Source: Marinoscillum sp. 108
GTDB lineage: Bacteria > Bacteroidota > Bacteroidia > Cytophagales > Cyclobacteriaceae
Assembly (NCBI RefSeq): GCF_902506655.1
Contig: NZ_LR734812.1
Location: 1 to 64,000 of the forward strand
Reading direction: 5' to 3'
DNA length: 64,000 bases
Shown in pieces: positions 30,490 through 39,614 of the stretch. The translations under genes were made by a program, and so were the position numbers. Each line of letters begins with the position of its first letter. Within the stretch, counting starts at the first letter, position 1. Under the pieces are notes generated by a model that worked only from the letters and a program-made list of their open reading frames with translations, had not been told where the DNA came from and made no database searches.

Positions 30490-33057
30490 CTAGTATTTGA
30501 TAAATTTTCCTGTATCCACTACTTTTTTCCCTTCCAGGAGTCTGTAGAGGTACAGGCCCTCCCGAAAGTCCTGCACGATGATGTATTCAAAGGACTCCAC
30601 CAACTTCTTTTCCAGCACCAATTTGCCCTGGTCGTCTGTGATCTGTAGTAGTTGCCCATTGCCAGAGGACAGCAGGTTGATGTAGGGGTCGGTCGCGGGA
30701 TTTGGGAATAGGAGCAGCTTCCCGGGAATCTCTATATAAAGAGAGCTCTCGTCCGACCTTAAGGTAGTTCCGTCTTTGAAATACAATATCGCCTGATAAG
30801 TCATGAGGCCAGGATCTAAATCAGGGTCTGAAAGCACAAAAGAAGTTTGCCCCTCGGGTACTATATCGGTCAATAATTCCTCGGAAGCATTCACGGATTT
30901 GAGCACTTCCACGTGCTCTATGTTGGCCGACGTGCTCAGGTTGAGTGTGATCCGTACGGTTTCTTCATTTGCACGCTCTGCCGCAAAGAAATTGAAATAG
31001 CAAAAGGTCCCCTGAAATGTGTAATTGAGTGCCTGGCTCCGCAAACCACCGGCATTGCCAATCACCGGAGCTACTGAGTAATATACACTGGCAGACTTCT
31101 CGATGGTATAGATAGTGTCTGTTGTTGTCCCGATCAGGTGGAGGGAAGTGGCCCCCATCTCGTACACCTCATAAGACTGTGCTGCCTCGATTTGTGGCCA
31201 CTGAAGCCCAAAAGTTTCTTCGCAGTTAAATGCTACAGACACCTTTGGTAATTCAGAGATGGAAAAATTGTTGGAAACAAACTCGTTGACCCCCACGGTC
31301 ATTTTCAGCCGGGCCGCGGCAGAGATTTTTGGAGTTGCCCACCTGAAGGGCTCATTCAGCTTCACCGTGCCAATGTCCACCCACTCCCCATCGTTCAGCT
31401 GATAAGCCATCAGGCCTTCGTTGGCATTGAAAGTTGAATTCCAGCTGAGCCATTCAGCAGTATTGGCAGCCAGAATATCACTGGAGGTTGGAAAGTCCCA
31501 CTCAAAAGTGTCGGCCATTTCGAAATACCAGGCGACGGACACCTCCTGACTGGCCGAACTAAGATTTGCGCCGGATAATTCCAGATGATAGGTTCCGGCC
31601 TCTGGAGACTCCAGAGAGATGAATTCTACATTGTTCAGGTGATCCATTGCTCTTTGGGGAGGTTCATTCAGCGCGGCCTCCGAGGGACTATGATTGAGAA
31701 CCCATGGCAGCCAGGTAGCACCACCATGAGAGAGTTGGGCATCCACATCGTTGATCAAGGCCCGGGTGACATTGAGTTCAGCAGCAGGGTCCACCCAGCT
31801 GACTGCCAGTTTGATTTGTTTTACACCTGTGGGGATTTCTATTTCCAATGTGGTATTCTCTCCTTTGGTGACAACCACTTCATCGTGCCAGCCGCTTTCC
31901 AGAATTTGCAGCGATTTGGAGGCATTTGCACTACCATATCCGGAGTAGAAATCAATTCCTTCCGGCCCTATATCTTCAGCACCAGCTATGAGCACTGTTT
32001 TGATCAAAGCCGAAGAAGGCAAGTGCAGGGTCTTTTTTTGAAAGGATTCCTGAAGCAATGTCACTATGCCTGAAACAATCGCTGCAGCATCTGAGGTGCC
32101 CCCACCACCATAGGCCGTCAACTCAGGCTTGATACGTCCGTCAAAGGCAGGCCCTCTGGAGTTGTAGGGGCTTATGGCCAGACTGGTATCTACAGCGCTT
32201 ACGATCAGGGTGTTTTTGGCTTGCTTAAATGTACCAGTGAGATTGGCAAAAGAGAGACCGCTGTAAGTACCATCCTCAGGGCTGGAGGTGCCGGCATTAC
32301 CTGCCGAAAACACATGCACGATTTCAGGTTCGGAAAAGATGGACTGATCATAGGCGTATGCTTCTACCCCGTAATAGTTTTCAATGCCCACTCCATAGGA
32401 GTGGTTTTGAAGATAAATGCCATTTTGAGTCAGTACCGTTTCATCATCGGGGAGCAGGTTGTTAAAGTCTGAGGAGGCCACCAGGGCCCCCGGAGCGATC
32501 CCTTTATAAAAGGGAGAAGTGTTGCCTGCACCCAGGATGATTGTAGCCATGTCCGTGGCATGTTGCGACACGTCTTCGGCTTCCAGACCTATGGAAAAGG
32601 TATTGCCAGTCAGGTCGATATCTGCTTCATCAAATTTTCGCTCTTTGAGCGACAACCTGAGACCGCTGCCGCTGTTGTCGGGATATTGATGTTGTGCTTT
32701 TCGGATTCTGTTGTATTGAAAGTTCGGCACATCCAGTACCGATTCTTCTCTGGGCTGATCGGGGGCATCAATGAAGAGAATATTTTCGTCCTCTATTAAT
32801 TCACCGAAGATCAGACTTTGAGTGGCATAGAAAGTGAGCGTGGATGAAGCCGAATGCCAGGTGAGTATCTTCACCCGACCCCCATATTGCCTCACAAAAA
32901 GAGGCCGGTTCTGCACTGCAATTGTAAATGTATCCATGGTGCTGAGGTGTGCGCGCCTCTGAGACTCTTCTATCAGTTTAGGAGAGAGCTTGGACTGAGC
33001 CAAAACCGTATTCACACACATCAGGGAGACCAAAAGCACCCAAAACAGCCACTTCAT
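30490..33057 (-). CDS. Secreted S8 subtilisin-like protease with T9SS sorting domain
   Basis: 855 aa from the ATG at 33057, which begins the signal peptide (VNTVLAQS). The S8 domain spans about 110-420: His166 in QHATDMATI, the oxyanion Asn in FSAGNAG and the Ser in GGGTSDAAA. The first catalytic block reads LSLKERKFDEADIDL, with Glu139 where subtilisins have Asp; this looks like a Bacteroidota subfamily trait. Beta-rich domains follow, and the last 75 residues (LLFPNPATDPYINL to GKFIKY) are a type A sorting domain for export by the type IX system and surface attachment. Likely role: digestion of external protein. It stands alone. Confidence 0.92.
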   Translation of the reverse strand: MKWLFWVLLVSLMCVNTVLAQSKLSPKLIEESQRRAHLSTMDTFTIAVQNRPLFVRQYGGRVKILTWHSASSTLTFYATQSLIFGELIEDENILFIDAPDQPREESVLDVPNFQYNRIRKAQHQYPDNSGSGLRLSLKERKFDEADIDLTGNTFSIGLEAEDVSQHATDMATIILGAGNTSPFYKGIAPGALVASSDFNNLLPDDETVLTQNGIYLQNHSYGVGIENYYGVEAYAYDQSIFSEPEIVHVFSAGNAGTSSPEDGTYSGLSFANLTGTFKQAKNTLIVSAVDTSLAISPYNSRGPAFDGRIKPELTAYGGGGTSDAAAIVSGIVTLLQESFQKKTLHLPSSALIKTVLIAGAEDIGPEGIDFYSGYGSANASKSLQILESGWHDEVVVTKGENTTLEIEIPTGVKQIKLAVSWVDPAAELNVTRALINDVDAQLSHGGATWLPWVLNHSPSEAALNEPPQRAMDHLNNVEFISLESPEAGTYHLELSGANLSSASQEVSVAWYFEMADTFEWDFPTSSDILAANTAEWLSWNSTFNANEGLMAYQLNDGEWVDIGTVKLNEPFRWATPKISAAARLKMTVGVNEFVSNNFSISELPKVSVAFNCEETFGLQWPQIEAAQSYEVYEMGATSLHLIGTTTDTIYTIEKSASVYYSVAPVIGNAGGLRSQALNYTFQGTFCYFNFFAAERANEETVRITLNLSTSANIEHVEVLKSVNASEELLTDIVPEGQTSFVLSDPDLDPGLMTYQAILYFKDGTTLRSDESSLYIEIPGKLLLFPNPATDPYINLLSSGNGQLLQITDDQGKLVLEKKLVESFEYIIVQDFREGLYLYRLLEGKKVVDTGKFIKY

Positions 33058-33347
33058 AGCAGCGAATATAATTAAGATAATGTGAGTACACATCCGGCCA
33101 GATTTGCGAGGTAATTCGGCTCTGAGGGCTTGTTTTGAGGGTTTACCTCGACAAAGTCATCGCACGACAGAATTTTCGGACAAAATTCTATTTTTTGACG
33201 GAATTATATTTTGTAAAAAAACATAAATTCATGAATACATTCTAATTCGAAAGAATATTTTGCTCAAATCAACTTTTTGGATACTTTAGGGGAATTCTTG
33301 GTGAGGTATCAAGAATCTTTCAAACCTAATTCAAAACTTATTACACA
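33058..33347. other. Divergent intergenic region
   Basis: 290 bases between the divergent protease and metalloprotease genes. It contains the candidate promoter at 33259-33289 for the plus-strand gene and AT-rich sequence, with no hairpin or repeat that I can support for the minus-strand gene. Confidence 0.5.
33259..33289 (+). promoter_or_regulatory. Candidate Bacteroidota promoter for the M57 protease pair
   Basis: TTTG at 33259-33262 is followed after exactly 19 bases by TACTTTAG (33282-33289), one mismatch from TAnnTTTG. The predicted transcript would have a leader of about 50 bases. This is the best two-box match seen in the window. Confidence 0.5.
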
Positions 33348-34187
33348 ATGAGAAAAACTAATTACCTAGCGGTGTTTACTCTGGCAGTGAGCATGCTATT
33401 TGTTTCTTGTGAACAGCAGAACGATGCTGTGGTTGCACAGGATGAAGTTTCTGAATCAGTACTTGCGGCCCTAACCAATGCTGGATTTGATGTAACACAA
33501 CAAGCACCCATCAAATTCGATGACGGTTATCTCGTAGAGGGAGATATCTACATCCCTGCAGCTGATCTTGCTTCTTTGAAAGAAGGCACAAGACTGGCCG
33601 TAGAAGAGCAGTACAGCACCAACAATCTGGTATCTACTGGCGGATCAAGAACCATCACCATGTACGCTCCTGAGGGCGGAAGAAATGGTTATAGCTCTGG
33701 AATGATCGCTGGCTTGGATTTGGCCATCTCTCGTTACAATGCTCAGAACCTGGCCATCTCTTTTCAGAGAGTGACTTCTTCAAGCAATGCTGACATTGTG
33801 ATGACGAGACTTAAAAAGGGAGAAGAGCGTCAAGGTATCCTTGGCTCAGCCGGATTTCCTACTTCTTCGGGTGATCCTTACGGCGAAATCAAAATGAGTG
33901 GTATTTTGGAGTCTTCTTACGGTCTGAGCACTGCAGGAATCGCTACCATCATCGCTCACGAAATGGGTCATTGCATAGGTTTCCGTCACACAGATTACTT
34001 CAACAGGAGTATTTCATGTGGAGGGTCTGCTTCAAATGAGGGAACCGCTGGTGTAGGTGCCAACCATATCCCTGGCACACCTACTGGCGCTACAGCAGCT
34101 GCCAAGTCCTGGATGCTTGCCTGTACAGATGGTGGTGACAGACCTTTCAACAACGACGACAGAACAGCACTTAATTACCTGTATTGA
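33348..34187 (+). CDS. M57-family (HEIGH-type) zinc metalloprotease lipoprotein, copy 1
   Basis: 279 aa. A lipoprotein signal ends at Cys21 (MLFVSC). After about 75 residues with the shared phrase VEGDIYIPAADL comes the peptidase domain with the metzincin-like motif HEMGHCIGFRH (His204, Glu205, His208, His214). It ends with conserved GVGANHIPGTPTGA, SWMLACTDGGDRPFNNDD and three cysteines. The family is known as dual-action HEIGH metallo-peptidase. It is probably anchored at the surface and may act on protein or on other bacteria; the target is unknown. A close paralogue follows after a hairpin. Confidence 0.9.
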   Translation: MRKTNYLAVFTLAVSMLFVSCEQQNDAVVAQDEVSESVLAALTNAGFDVTQQAPIKFDDGYLVEGDIYIPAADLASLKEGTRLAVEEQYSTNNLVSTGGSRTITMYAPEGGRNGYSSGMIAGLDLAISRYNAQNLAISFQRVTSSSNADIVMTRLKKGEERQGILGSAGFPTSSGDPYGEIKMSGILESSYGLSTAGIATIIAHEMGHCIGFRHTDYFNRSISCGGSASNEGTAGVGANHIPGTPTGATAAAKSWMLACTDGGDRPFNNDDRTALNYLY

Positions 34188-34209
34188 TATTTTTAGTATG
34201 ACATATTGG

Positions 34210-34239
34210 AAGGACATCTCAAAAGGATGTCCTTTCCGT
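34210..34239 (+). terminator. Hairpin between the two M57 genes
   Basis: A 9 bp stem (34210-34218 with 34226-34234) with a 7-base loop is followed by TCCGTTTTA. The T tract is weak, so it may act as a processing or partial termination site inside the pair. Confidence 0.5.
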
Positions 34240-34296
34240 TTTATAGCTATTCCAACTGGCTGATTTTACTTATTTAAACACTTAAATCTTACAACA

Positions 34297-35166
34297 ATGA
34301 AAAAGCTCAATTATTTCACAGCATGTATGCTTCTTGCAAGCGCAACATTCTTTGCATGTGAGTCCGATCAAGTGATGAAAGAAGAAACTGTTTCACCTGA
34401 AGTAATGGCCAGATTGACCGACCTTGGATTTGACGTCACCGACCAGGCTCCCCTGATTTTTGAAGAGGGTTATTTGGTAGAAGGAGATATTTATCTGACC
34501 GACGCTGATTTGGCTAGAATGAAAGCGGGAGTACGTGTACCTGTAGAGGAGCAGTACAGCACCAACAATCTGGTGACTACTGGTGGTAACAGAGTGATCA
34601 CCGTTTACGCTCCAGAGGAAAGCTCCGGAGGAGGAGGTAAAGGCAAAAAAGGTGGCGGTTCAGGAGGCTATAGCCCAGGAATGATCGCGGGCCTTGATTT
34701 AGCCATTTCCCGCTACAATGCTCAAAACCTGGAGATTTCTTTTCAAAGGGTCACTTCGTCTAGCAATGCGGATATCGTAATGACCAGACTGAACAAAAGA
34801 GATGAGCGAAGAGGTGTTTTGGGATCTGCCGGATTCCCAACAGCTTCTGGTGATCCTTACGGAGAAATCAAAATGAGTGGTGTGCTGGAGTCTTCTTATG
34901 GTTTGAGTACTGCTGGTATTGCTACCATTATTGCGCACGAGATGGGCCACTGTGTTGGTTTCCGTCATACAGATTATTTTGACAGAAGCATCTCTTGTGG
35001 AGGAGGAACCTCCAATGAAGGTGACGGTGGAGTAGGTGCCAACCACATCCCTGGCACGCCTACTGGAGCTACTGCTTCTGCTAAGTCCTGGATGCTGGCC
35101 TGTACAGATGGTGGTGACAGACCTTTCAACAACGATGACAGAACCGCACTGAATTACCTCTATTGA
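34297..35166 (+). CDS. M57-family zinc metalloprotease lipoprotein, copy 2
   Basis: 289 aa, a tandem paralogue of the gene at 33348. The lipobox is FFAC (Cys21). The catalytic motif is HEMGHCVGFRH (from His214). The last ~150 residues are nearly identical to copy 1, while the N-terminal third differs more. A Gly/Lys-rich loop of about 17 residues (GGGGKGKKGGGSGG) is inserted just before YSPGMIAGLDLAISRYNAQ; copy 1 has a short NGYSSG there. The duplication looks recent in the catalytic half or homogenised by conversion. A strong terminator follows. Confidence 0.9.
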   Translation: MKKLNYFTACMLLASATFFACESDQVMKEETVSPEVMARLTDLGFDVTDQAPLIFEEGYLVEGDIYLTDADLARMKAGVRVPVEEQYSTNNLVTTGGNRVITVYAPEESSGGGGKGKKGGGSGGYSPGMIAGLDLAISRYNAQNLEISFQRVTSSSNADIVMTRLNKRDERRGVLGSAGFPTASGDPYGEIKMSGVLESSYGLSTAGIATIIAHEMGHCVGFRHTDYFDRSISCGGGTSNEGDGGVGANHIPGTPTGATASAKSWMLACTDGGDRPFNNDDRTALNYLY

Positions 35167-35189
35167 TAGAAAAAAACATAACAGAGGAG

Positions 35190-35217
35190 AAGGCACCCCA
35201 CCGGGGTGCCTTTTTTT
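35190..35217 (+). terminator. Rho-independent terminator after the M57 pair
   Basis: A perfect 10 bp G/C-rich stem (35190-35199 with 35203-35212) with a 3-base loop runs into seven T. Confidence 0.9.
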
Positions 35218-35238
35218 ATGGTCTTATGGAACCAATGA

Positions 35239-35246
35239 TACTTTTG
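35239..35246 (+). promoter_or_regulatory. Candidate -7 box for the aldose epimerase-like gene
   Basis: TACTTTTG is a full match to TAnnTTTG, 53 bases before the ATG at 35300 and just after the preceding terminator. The -33 position is T-rich but has no TTTG. Confidence 0.4.
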
Positions 35247-35299
35247 AGATAAAGGCTGAAAATAGCACTCAAGAAGCTACCTTTTTTTATTTTTAGTGA

Positions 35300-36163
35300 A
35301 TGAAGATTTCAAACAATCACCTCAAAGCGACTTTCAATGTTAGGGGAGCAGAGATCACGAGTTTGACACATAATGCCACCGGCCGGGAATATATCTGGCA
35401 GGCTCGAACCAAATATTGGGGACGGCATGCTCCTGTGCTTTTTCCTTTTGTGGGCAAGTTGAAAAAGGATCAGTATCGGCATGAGGGTAAAACCTATGAG
35501 ATGGGACAGCATGGATTTGCTCGGGATTTGGATTTTGAAATTGTAGAACACACTTCAGATCAAATTATTTTTCAGCTGGATGCGGATTCAAATACTTTGA
35601 AGAAATACCCTTTCAGATTCGAATTGAGGATCATCTACCAGTTGGAGGGGCACTCTTTGCGAACCACCTATGAAGTAAAAAATAAAGGAAAACAAGTCAT
35701 GTACTTTTCCATTGGTGGACACCCGGCATTTGATTGCCCTCTTAATCCGGAGGAGTTTCGATCTGACTACTGGCTGGAGTTTGATCAGCAAGAAACTTTA
35801 TTTACACACAGGCTTGATGGGGGATTATTTACAGGCAAGAAGGAAGCCATTGACCTGGATGGGCAACGTCTTCATATTACAGATCATCTTTTTGACCAAG
35901 ATGCGCTCGTCTTTAAGCAGCTCAATTCTACCCGCGTCAGCCTGTCCAGTCTCTCTCAGAAATGGCTGACTTTTCATTTCGAAGGATTTCCCTACCTGGG
36001 AATTTGGTCGAAAAGCCAGGAATCCCCATTTGTGTGTATAGAGCCCTGGTATGGGTTGGCTGACTATGGGGACCACTCGGGAGAGCTAAGCGCCAAAGAA
36101 GGGATCAGGAAACTGGATGCTTCTGCCATTTTTAGCTGCCATTACACCATGGAAATTCATTAG
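35300..36163 (+). CDS. Aldose 1-epimerase family protein (LacX-like)
   Basis: 287 aa. A galactose-mutarotase beta-sandwich is indicated by FSIGGHPAFDCP (active-site His) and CIEPWYGLADY (catalytic Glu). The size and the lack of the longer GalM motifs place it with the LacX-like or unassigned mutarotase proteins, so the sugar may not be galactose. It is cytoplasmic, with no signal peptide. The carboxypeptidase gene starts only 1 base after its stop, so the two are co-transcribed, although no functional link is evident. Confidence 0.88.
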   Translation: MKISNNHLKATFNVRGAEITSLTHNATGREYIWQARTKYWGRHAPVLFPFVGKLKKDQYRHEGKTYEMGQHGFARDLDFEIVEHTSDQIIFQLDADSNTLKKYPFRFELRIIYQLEGHSLRTTYEVKNKGKQVMYFSIGGHPAFDCPLNPEEFRSDYWLEFDQQETLFTHRLDGGLFTGKKEAIDLDGQRLHITDHLFDQDALVFKQLNSTRVSLSSLSQKWLTFHFEGFPYLGIWSKSQESPFVCIEPWYGLADYGDHSGELSAKEGIRKLDASAIFSCHYTMEIH

Positions 36164-36164
36164 T

Positions 36165-38714
36165 ATGAAGAAATTAATATTGTCATCGGTGCTTCTTTTC
36201 CTGGCTTGGATTACGCTGGGACAGACACCCATCGAAGACTACCTCCCGCAAAACGTAAGCTATGATTTGGCGATCCCTACACCGGAAGAAATATTGGGTT
36301 ATGAGGTGGGGGAATGGCATGTGAGTCACGACCAGTTGGTCTCATACATGCGCGAACTGGCCCGGGTATCTGATCGCATCGCCTTACAGGAATACGGCTA
36401 CAGCTATGAGCACAGACCTCTGATGGTACTAGTAATCACCAGCCCTGAAAACCACCTGAACCTTGAGGCCATCCGCTCCGAGCATGTTCAGCTGGTGAAT
36501 ACAAAAGGCTCCCCCAATAGTGACTCAAAACTCGTCCATTATATGGGCTACAGTGTTCATGGCAATGAGGCCAGTGGCTCCAATGCTGCTTTGTTGGCCG
36601 CCTACTACCTGGCAGCAGCTCAGGGCCCATGGGTGGACCGCCTGCTTTCTGAAACGGTCATCTTACTCGATCCCTCATTTAACCCGGATGGGCTTCAGCG
36701 ATTTTCCACCTGGGTGAACATGCATAAATCTGCCAACCTGGTGTCTGATCCCAGCTCCAGGGAATTTGACGAGGCCTGGCCGGGAGGACGAACCAATCAT
36801 TACTGGTTTGATCTGAACAGAGACTGGATGCCTGTGCAGCACCCCGAGTCAAAGGGCAGGCTCTCTCTCTATCATCGGTGGAAACCTAACATTCTTACAG
36901 ACCATCACGAGATGGGGAGTAATAGTACCTTCTTTTTTCAGCCGGGTGTACCCTCCCGGAAGTATCCCCTGACTCCTCAGAACAATGTTACCCTGACAGA
37001 AAAAATCGCACAATACCATGCCGCCGCGCTGGATAGCGTTGGTTCACTATACTACTCCAAGGAGGGATTTGATGATTTTTATGTAGGCAAGGGATCCACA
37101 TATCCGGATATGAATGGAGCAGTGGGTATATTGTTTGAGCAGGCCAGTGCCAGAGGCCATCTGCAGGAGAATCAGTTCGGGAGCATAGGATTTCCTGAGG
37201 CCATCAGGAATCATTTTGTCACATCATTGTCCACCCTCAAAGCAGCCAACGATCTGCGAGCGGACCTGCTCAAACACCAGAGTCTTTTCTACCAGGAGTC
37301 GATAAAGCTGGCGGGAGCTGACCCGGTAAAGGCCTATGTTTTTGGTTCTGAGGGTGACCCTGCCAGGGCATTTCACCTAATGGAAATACTCCATCGGCAC
37401 GATATCCTCATTTATCCTGTAGAAAAAAACATTAAAAAAGGAACACAGGCATACAGCACTGGTAGCTACGTGATCCCCACTAATCAGCCACAGTACCGGC
37501 TGATCAAGGCACTATTTGAGACCCGCACTTCATTTCAGGACAGCCTGTTCTATGACGTGTCTACCTGGACGCTGCCCCTGGCTTTCAACCTCAAGTATGA
37601 TGAGCTCGGCGCCAGGGATTACGTGCAGACCCAGTTGGGTGAGGTGATTGCCACGCCTCAGTTTCCTAAGGGACGGGTCGTTGGTAGTTCAGACTATGCT
37701 TACCTGTTTGAGCCCAATGGGTATTATACTCCAAGGGCGATTATGCGGTTGTTAAAGGCGGGAATTGTCACGGAAGTGAATCATTCCATACATACAGATC
37801 GCGACCGATCATATGTCCGGGGATCTATTGTTATTCCTGTGGGCCTGCAGCGGGAGAAAAGGGACGTCATAGAAGCGATTATTCAGGAGATTGCCGTACT
37901 GGATGGCATCAATGTTTATGGGCTTAATACCGGCTTAGCCATTGGAGGATCGGATCTGGGCACCAGGCAGGCCGAAGTGTTGACCATGCCGAAGGTAGCT
38001 GTACTGGTGGGAGATGGTGTGGATAGTAATGAGGCCGGGGAGGTATGGCATTTGCTGGATCAGCGAATGGATATGCAGGTGACCCTTTTGCCAGTAGAAG
38101 CGCTCAACCGGACCGATCTGAGCCGATACAATAGAATCGTGATGACAGATGGTAATTACCGTGCCATATCTGACACGGGAGTGGAAAACCTGAAACAATG
38201 GGTCACAAGAGGTGGAGTAATAGTGACATGGAAACGAGGAGGTAAATGGTTGTCGGACAAGGAGATTTCCAAAGTCCAGTATGCGAAGGCCGTACCGGAC
38301 ACCACCGGCTACAAAAAGTACCTGGAGCTGGATCAAAATCGTGGAGCACAGGTGGTTGGCGGAGCTATTTTTGAGGCCCGTGTGGATCTGGGGCACCCCC
38401 TCAGCTACGGACTCGAATCTGCTCAAATTCCGCTTTTTAGAGACCATAGCCTTATGATGAAAAAAGCATCAAATCCATATGCTTATCCTATGGTCTACCT
38501 GGATACCCCGCTGCTCAGTGGCTATATTTCTGATGAAAGACTGAAGCAAATCTCCGCTACTCCGGCAGTGACCATTTCAGCACTGAGAAAGGGGCGGATT
38601 ATCACCTTTGCTGACAACCCCAATTTCAGGGCCTTTTGGTACGGAACCAATAAGCTTTTTCTGAATGCACTTTTCTTTGGACAAACGATCAGCAGCGCAG
38701 CGGCAGAAGAATGA
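36165..38714 (+). CDS. M14-family zinc carboxypeptidase, secreted
   Basis: 849 aa from the ATG at 36165, which starts a clear signal peptide (LFLAWITLGQ); an in-frame upstream start lies inside the previous gene and is rejected. The M14 domain (about 45-370) shows the zinc motif GYSVHGNEASG (HxxE), LNRDWMPVQHPE, the third ligand region TDHHEMGSNSTF and the catalytic Glu in GILFEQASARG. The ~480-residue C-terminal part resembles the class I amidotransferase-like and beta domains found in large Bacteroidota M14 proteins. There is no T9SS sorting domain. It probably trims peptides in the periplasm or outside the cell. Confidence 0.9.
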   Translation: MKKLILSSVLLFLAWITLGQTPIEDYLPQNVSYDLAIPTPEEILGYEVGEWHVSHDQLVSYMRELARVSDRIALQEYGYSYEHRPLMVLVITSPENHLNLEAIRSEHVQLVNTKGSPNSDSKLVHYMGYSVHGNEASGSNAALLAAYYLAAAQGPWVDRLLSETVILLDPSFNPDGLQRFSTWVNMHKSANLVSDPSSREFDEAWPGGRTNHYWFDLNRDWMPVQHPESKGRLSLYHRWKPNILTDHHEMGSNSTFFFQPGVPSRKYPLTPQNNVTLTEKIAQYHAAALDSVGSLYYSKEGFDDFYVGKGSTYPDMNGAVGILFEQASARGHLQENQFGSIGFPEAIRNHFVTSLSTLKAANDLRADLLKHQSLFYQESIKLAGADPVKAYVFGSEGDPARAFHLMEILHRHDILIYPVEKNIKKGTQAYSTGSYVIPTNQPQYRLIKALFETRTSFQDSLFYDVSTWTLPLAFNLKYDELGARDYVQTQLGEVIATPQFPKGRVVGSSDYAYLFEPNGYYTPRAIMRLLKAGIVTEVNHSIHTDRDRSYVRGSIVIPVGLQREKRDVIEAIIQEIAVLDGINVYGLNTGLAIGGSDLGTRQAEVLTMPKVAVLVGDGVDSNEAGEVWHLLDQRMDMQVTLLPVEALNRTDLSRYNRIVMTDGNYRAISDTGVENLKQWVTRGGVIVTWKRGGKWLSDKEISKVQYAKAVPDTTGYKKYLELDQNRGAQVVGGAIFEARVDLGHPLSYGLESAQIPLFRDHSLMMKKASNPYAYPMVYLDTPLLSGYISDERLKQISATPAVTISALRKGRIITFADNPNFRAFWYGTNKLFLNALFFGQTISSAAAEE

Positions 38715-38762
38715 AATTTTTTGGTAGGTTTGATCGTTGAAGTGAGCAAGAAGTATCCCGAA

Positions 38763-39614
38763 ATGAAGAAAATATTATCGCTACTTGTATTCTTTTTTGT
38801 GGCCTTTGCCTTGATGGGGCAAGATGGCGAGTCCATCGATGAGCTTTTCAAGGTGAATTACGAAACTCCTCTGACTCTGGATATGAAAGCCGATCTGGAG
38901 AAAGACCCTCTGGATAAGGCGGAGACCAAGAAGAAGGAAAAGAAGAAAAACCCTAAAATCTACTATAAGATCAAAGCCAAGCGTGGTTTTGCCAAGCAGG
39001 GCTTTGGCGACCGAACCGTGGTGGAGCTTTTTTACTACCTCAAAGACAAAGACTATGAGGGTCCTGATCCATATGCCCGGGACTTCTACTGGTATGATTT
39101 TAAGAAAAAGAAGATCGTGAACTCCCTACGTGTGAAACGTGAGAATGCAGGGGTGCTGCACGGCCATTACGAAAAGAAGATGGGTGATCAGGTGATTGAG
39201 GAGGGCTACTTCTATAAGGGAATGAAGCACGGCCGATGGGTCAGGTACAACCGACACGATATCCTGCAAGAAAAGGAAATTTACTGGAAGGGGTGGCCGA
39301 AAGAGTCACTTTTGGCCTACTATGACTTTGATCGCACGCAGCTCAAGGAAATGATTCCGGTGCATTTTGGCGAAAGACAAGGGGAGTACTACGCTTACCA
39401 TCCGAACGGGAAGCTTGCTGTGGTGGGTCATTATCAGTTTGACCATCGGGTAGGTGTCTGGCGCGAATATTATGACAATGAGCGCGTGAAAAGAGAAGTG
39501 ACTTACCCGTTGGAGGCCTTTGATAAGAAAGCCAAACCCGTCATCACCAAAGAGTGGGACAGGGAGGGGCATATCATCTATGACCGCAAAAAGTACGAGG
39601 CGAGGGTCAACTAG
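38763..39614 (+). CDS. Exported MORN-like repeat protein
   Basis: 283 aa from the ATG at 38763 (signal peptide ending near LMGQDG). A Lys-rich segment follows, then MORN-variant repeats such as GYFYKGMKHGRWVRYN, GERQGEYYAYHPNGKLAVVG and DHRVGVWREYYDNERVK. These repeats are widespread in Bacteroidota envelope proteins (often annotated YwqK-like); they form beta-hairpin solenoids and have no assigned activity. The last 4 bases overlap the acyltransferase gene on the other strand. It follows the carboxypeptidase by 48 bases. Confidence 0.8.
   Translation: MKKILSLLVFFFVAFALMGQDGESIDELFKVNYETPLTLDMKADLEKDPLDKAETKKKEKKKNPKIYYKIKAKRGFAKQGFGDRTVVELFYYLKDKDYEGPDPYARDFYWYDFKKKKIVNSLRVKRENAGVLHGHYEKKMGDQVIEEGYFYKGMKHGRWVRYNRHDILQEKEIYWKGWPKESLLAYYDFDRTQLKEMIPVHFGERQGEYYAYHPNGKLAVVGHYQFDHRVGVWREYYDNERVKREVTYPLEAFDKKAKPVITKEWDREGHIIYDRKKYEARVN

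Noticed and set aside
36117-36164. Upstream start for the M14 carboxypeptidase
   Set aside because: It lies within the preceding epimerase-like gene, and the ATG at 36165 starts a proper signal peptide.
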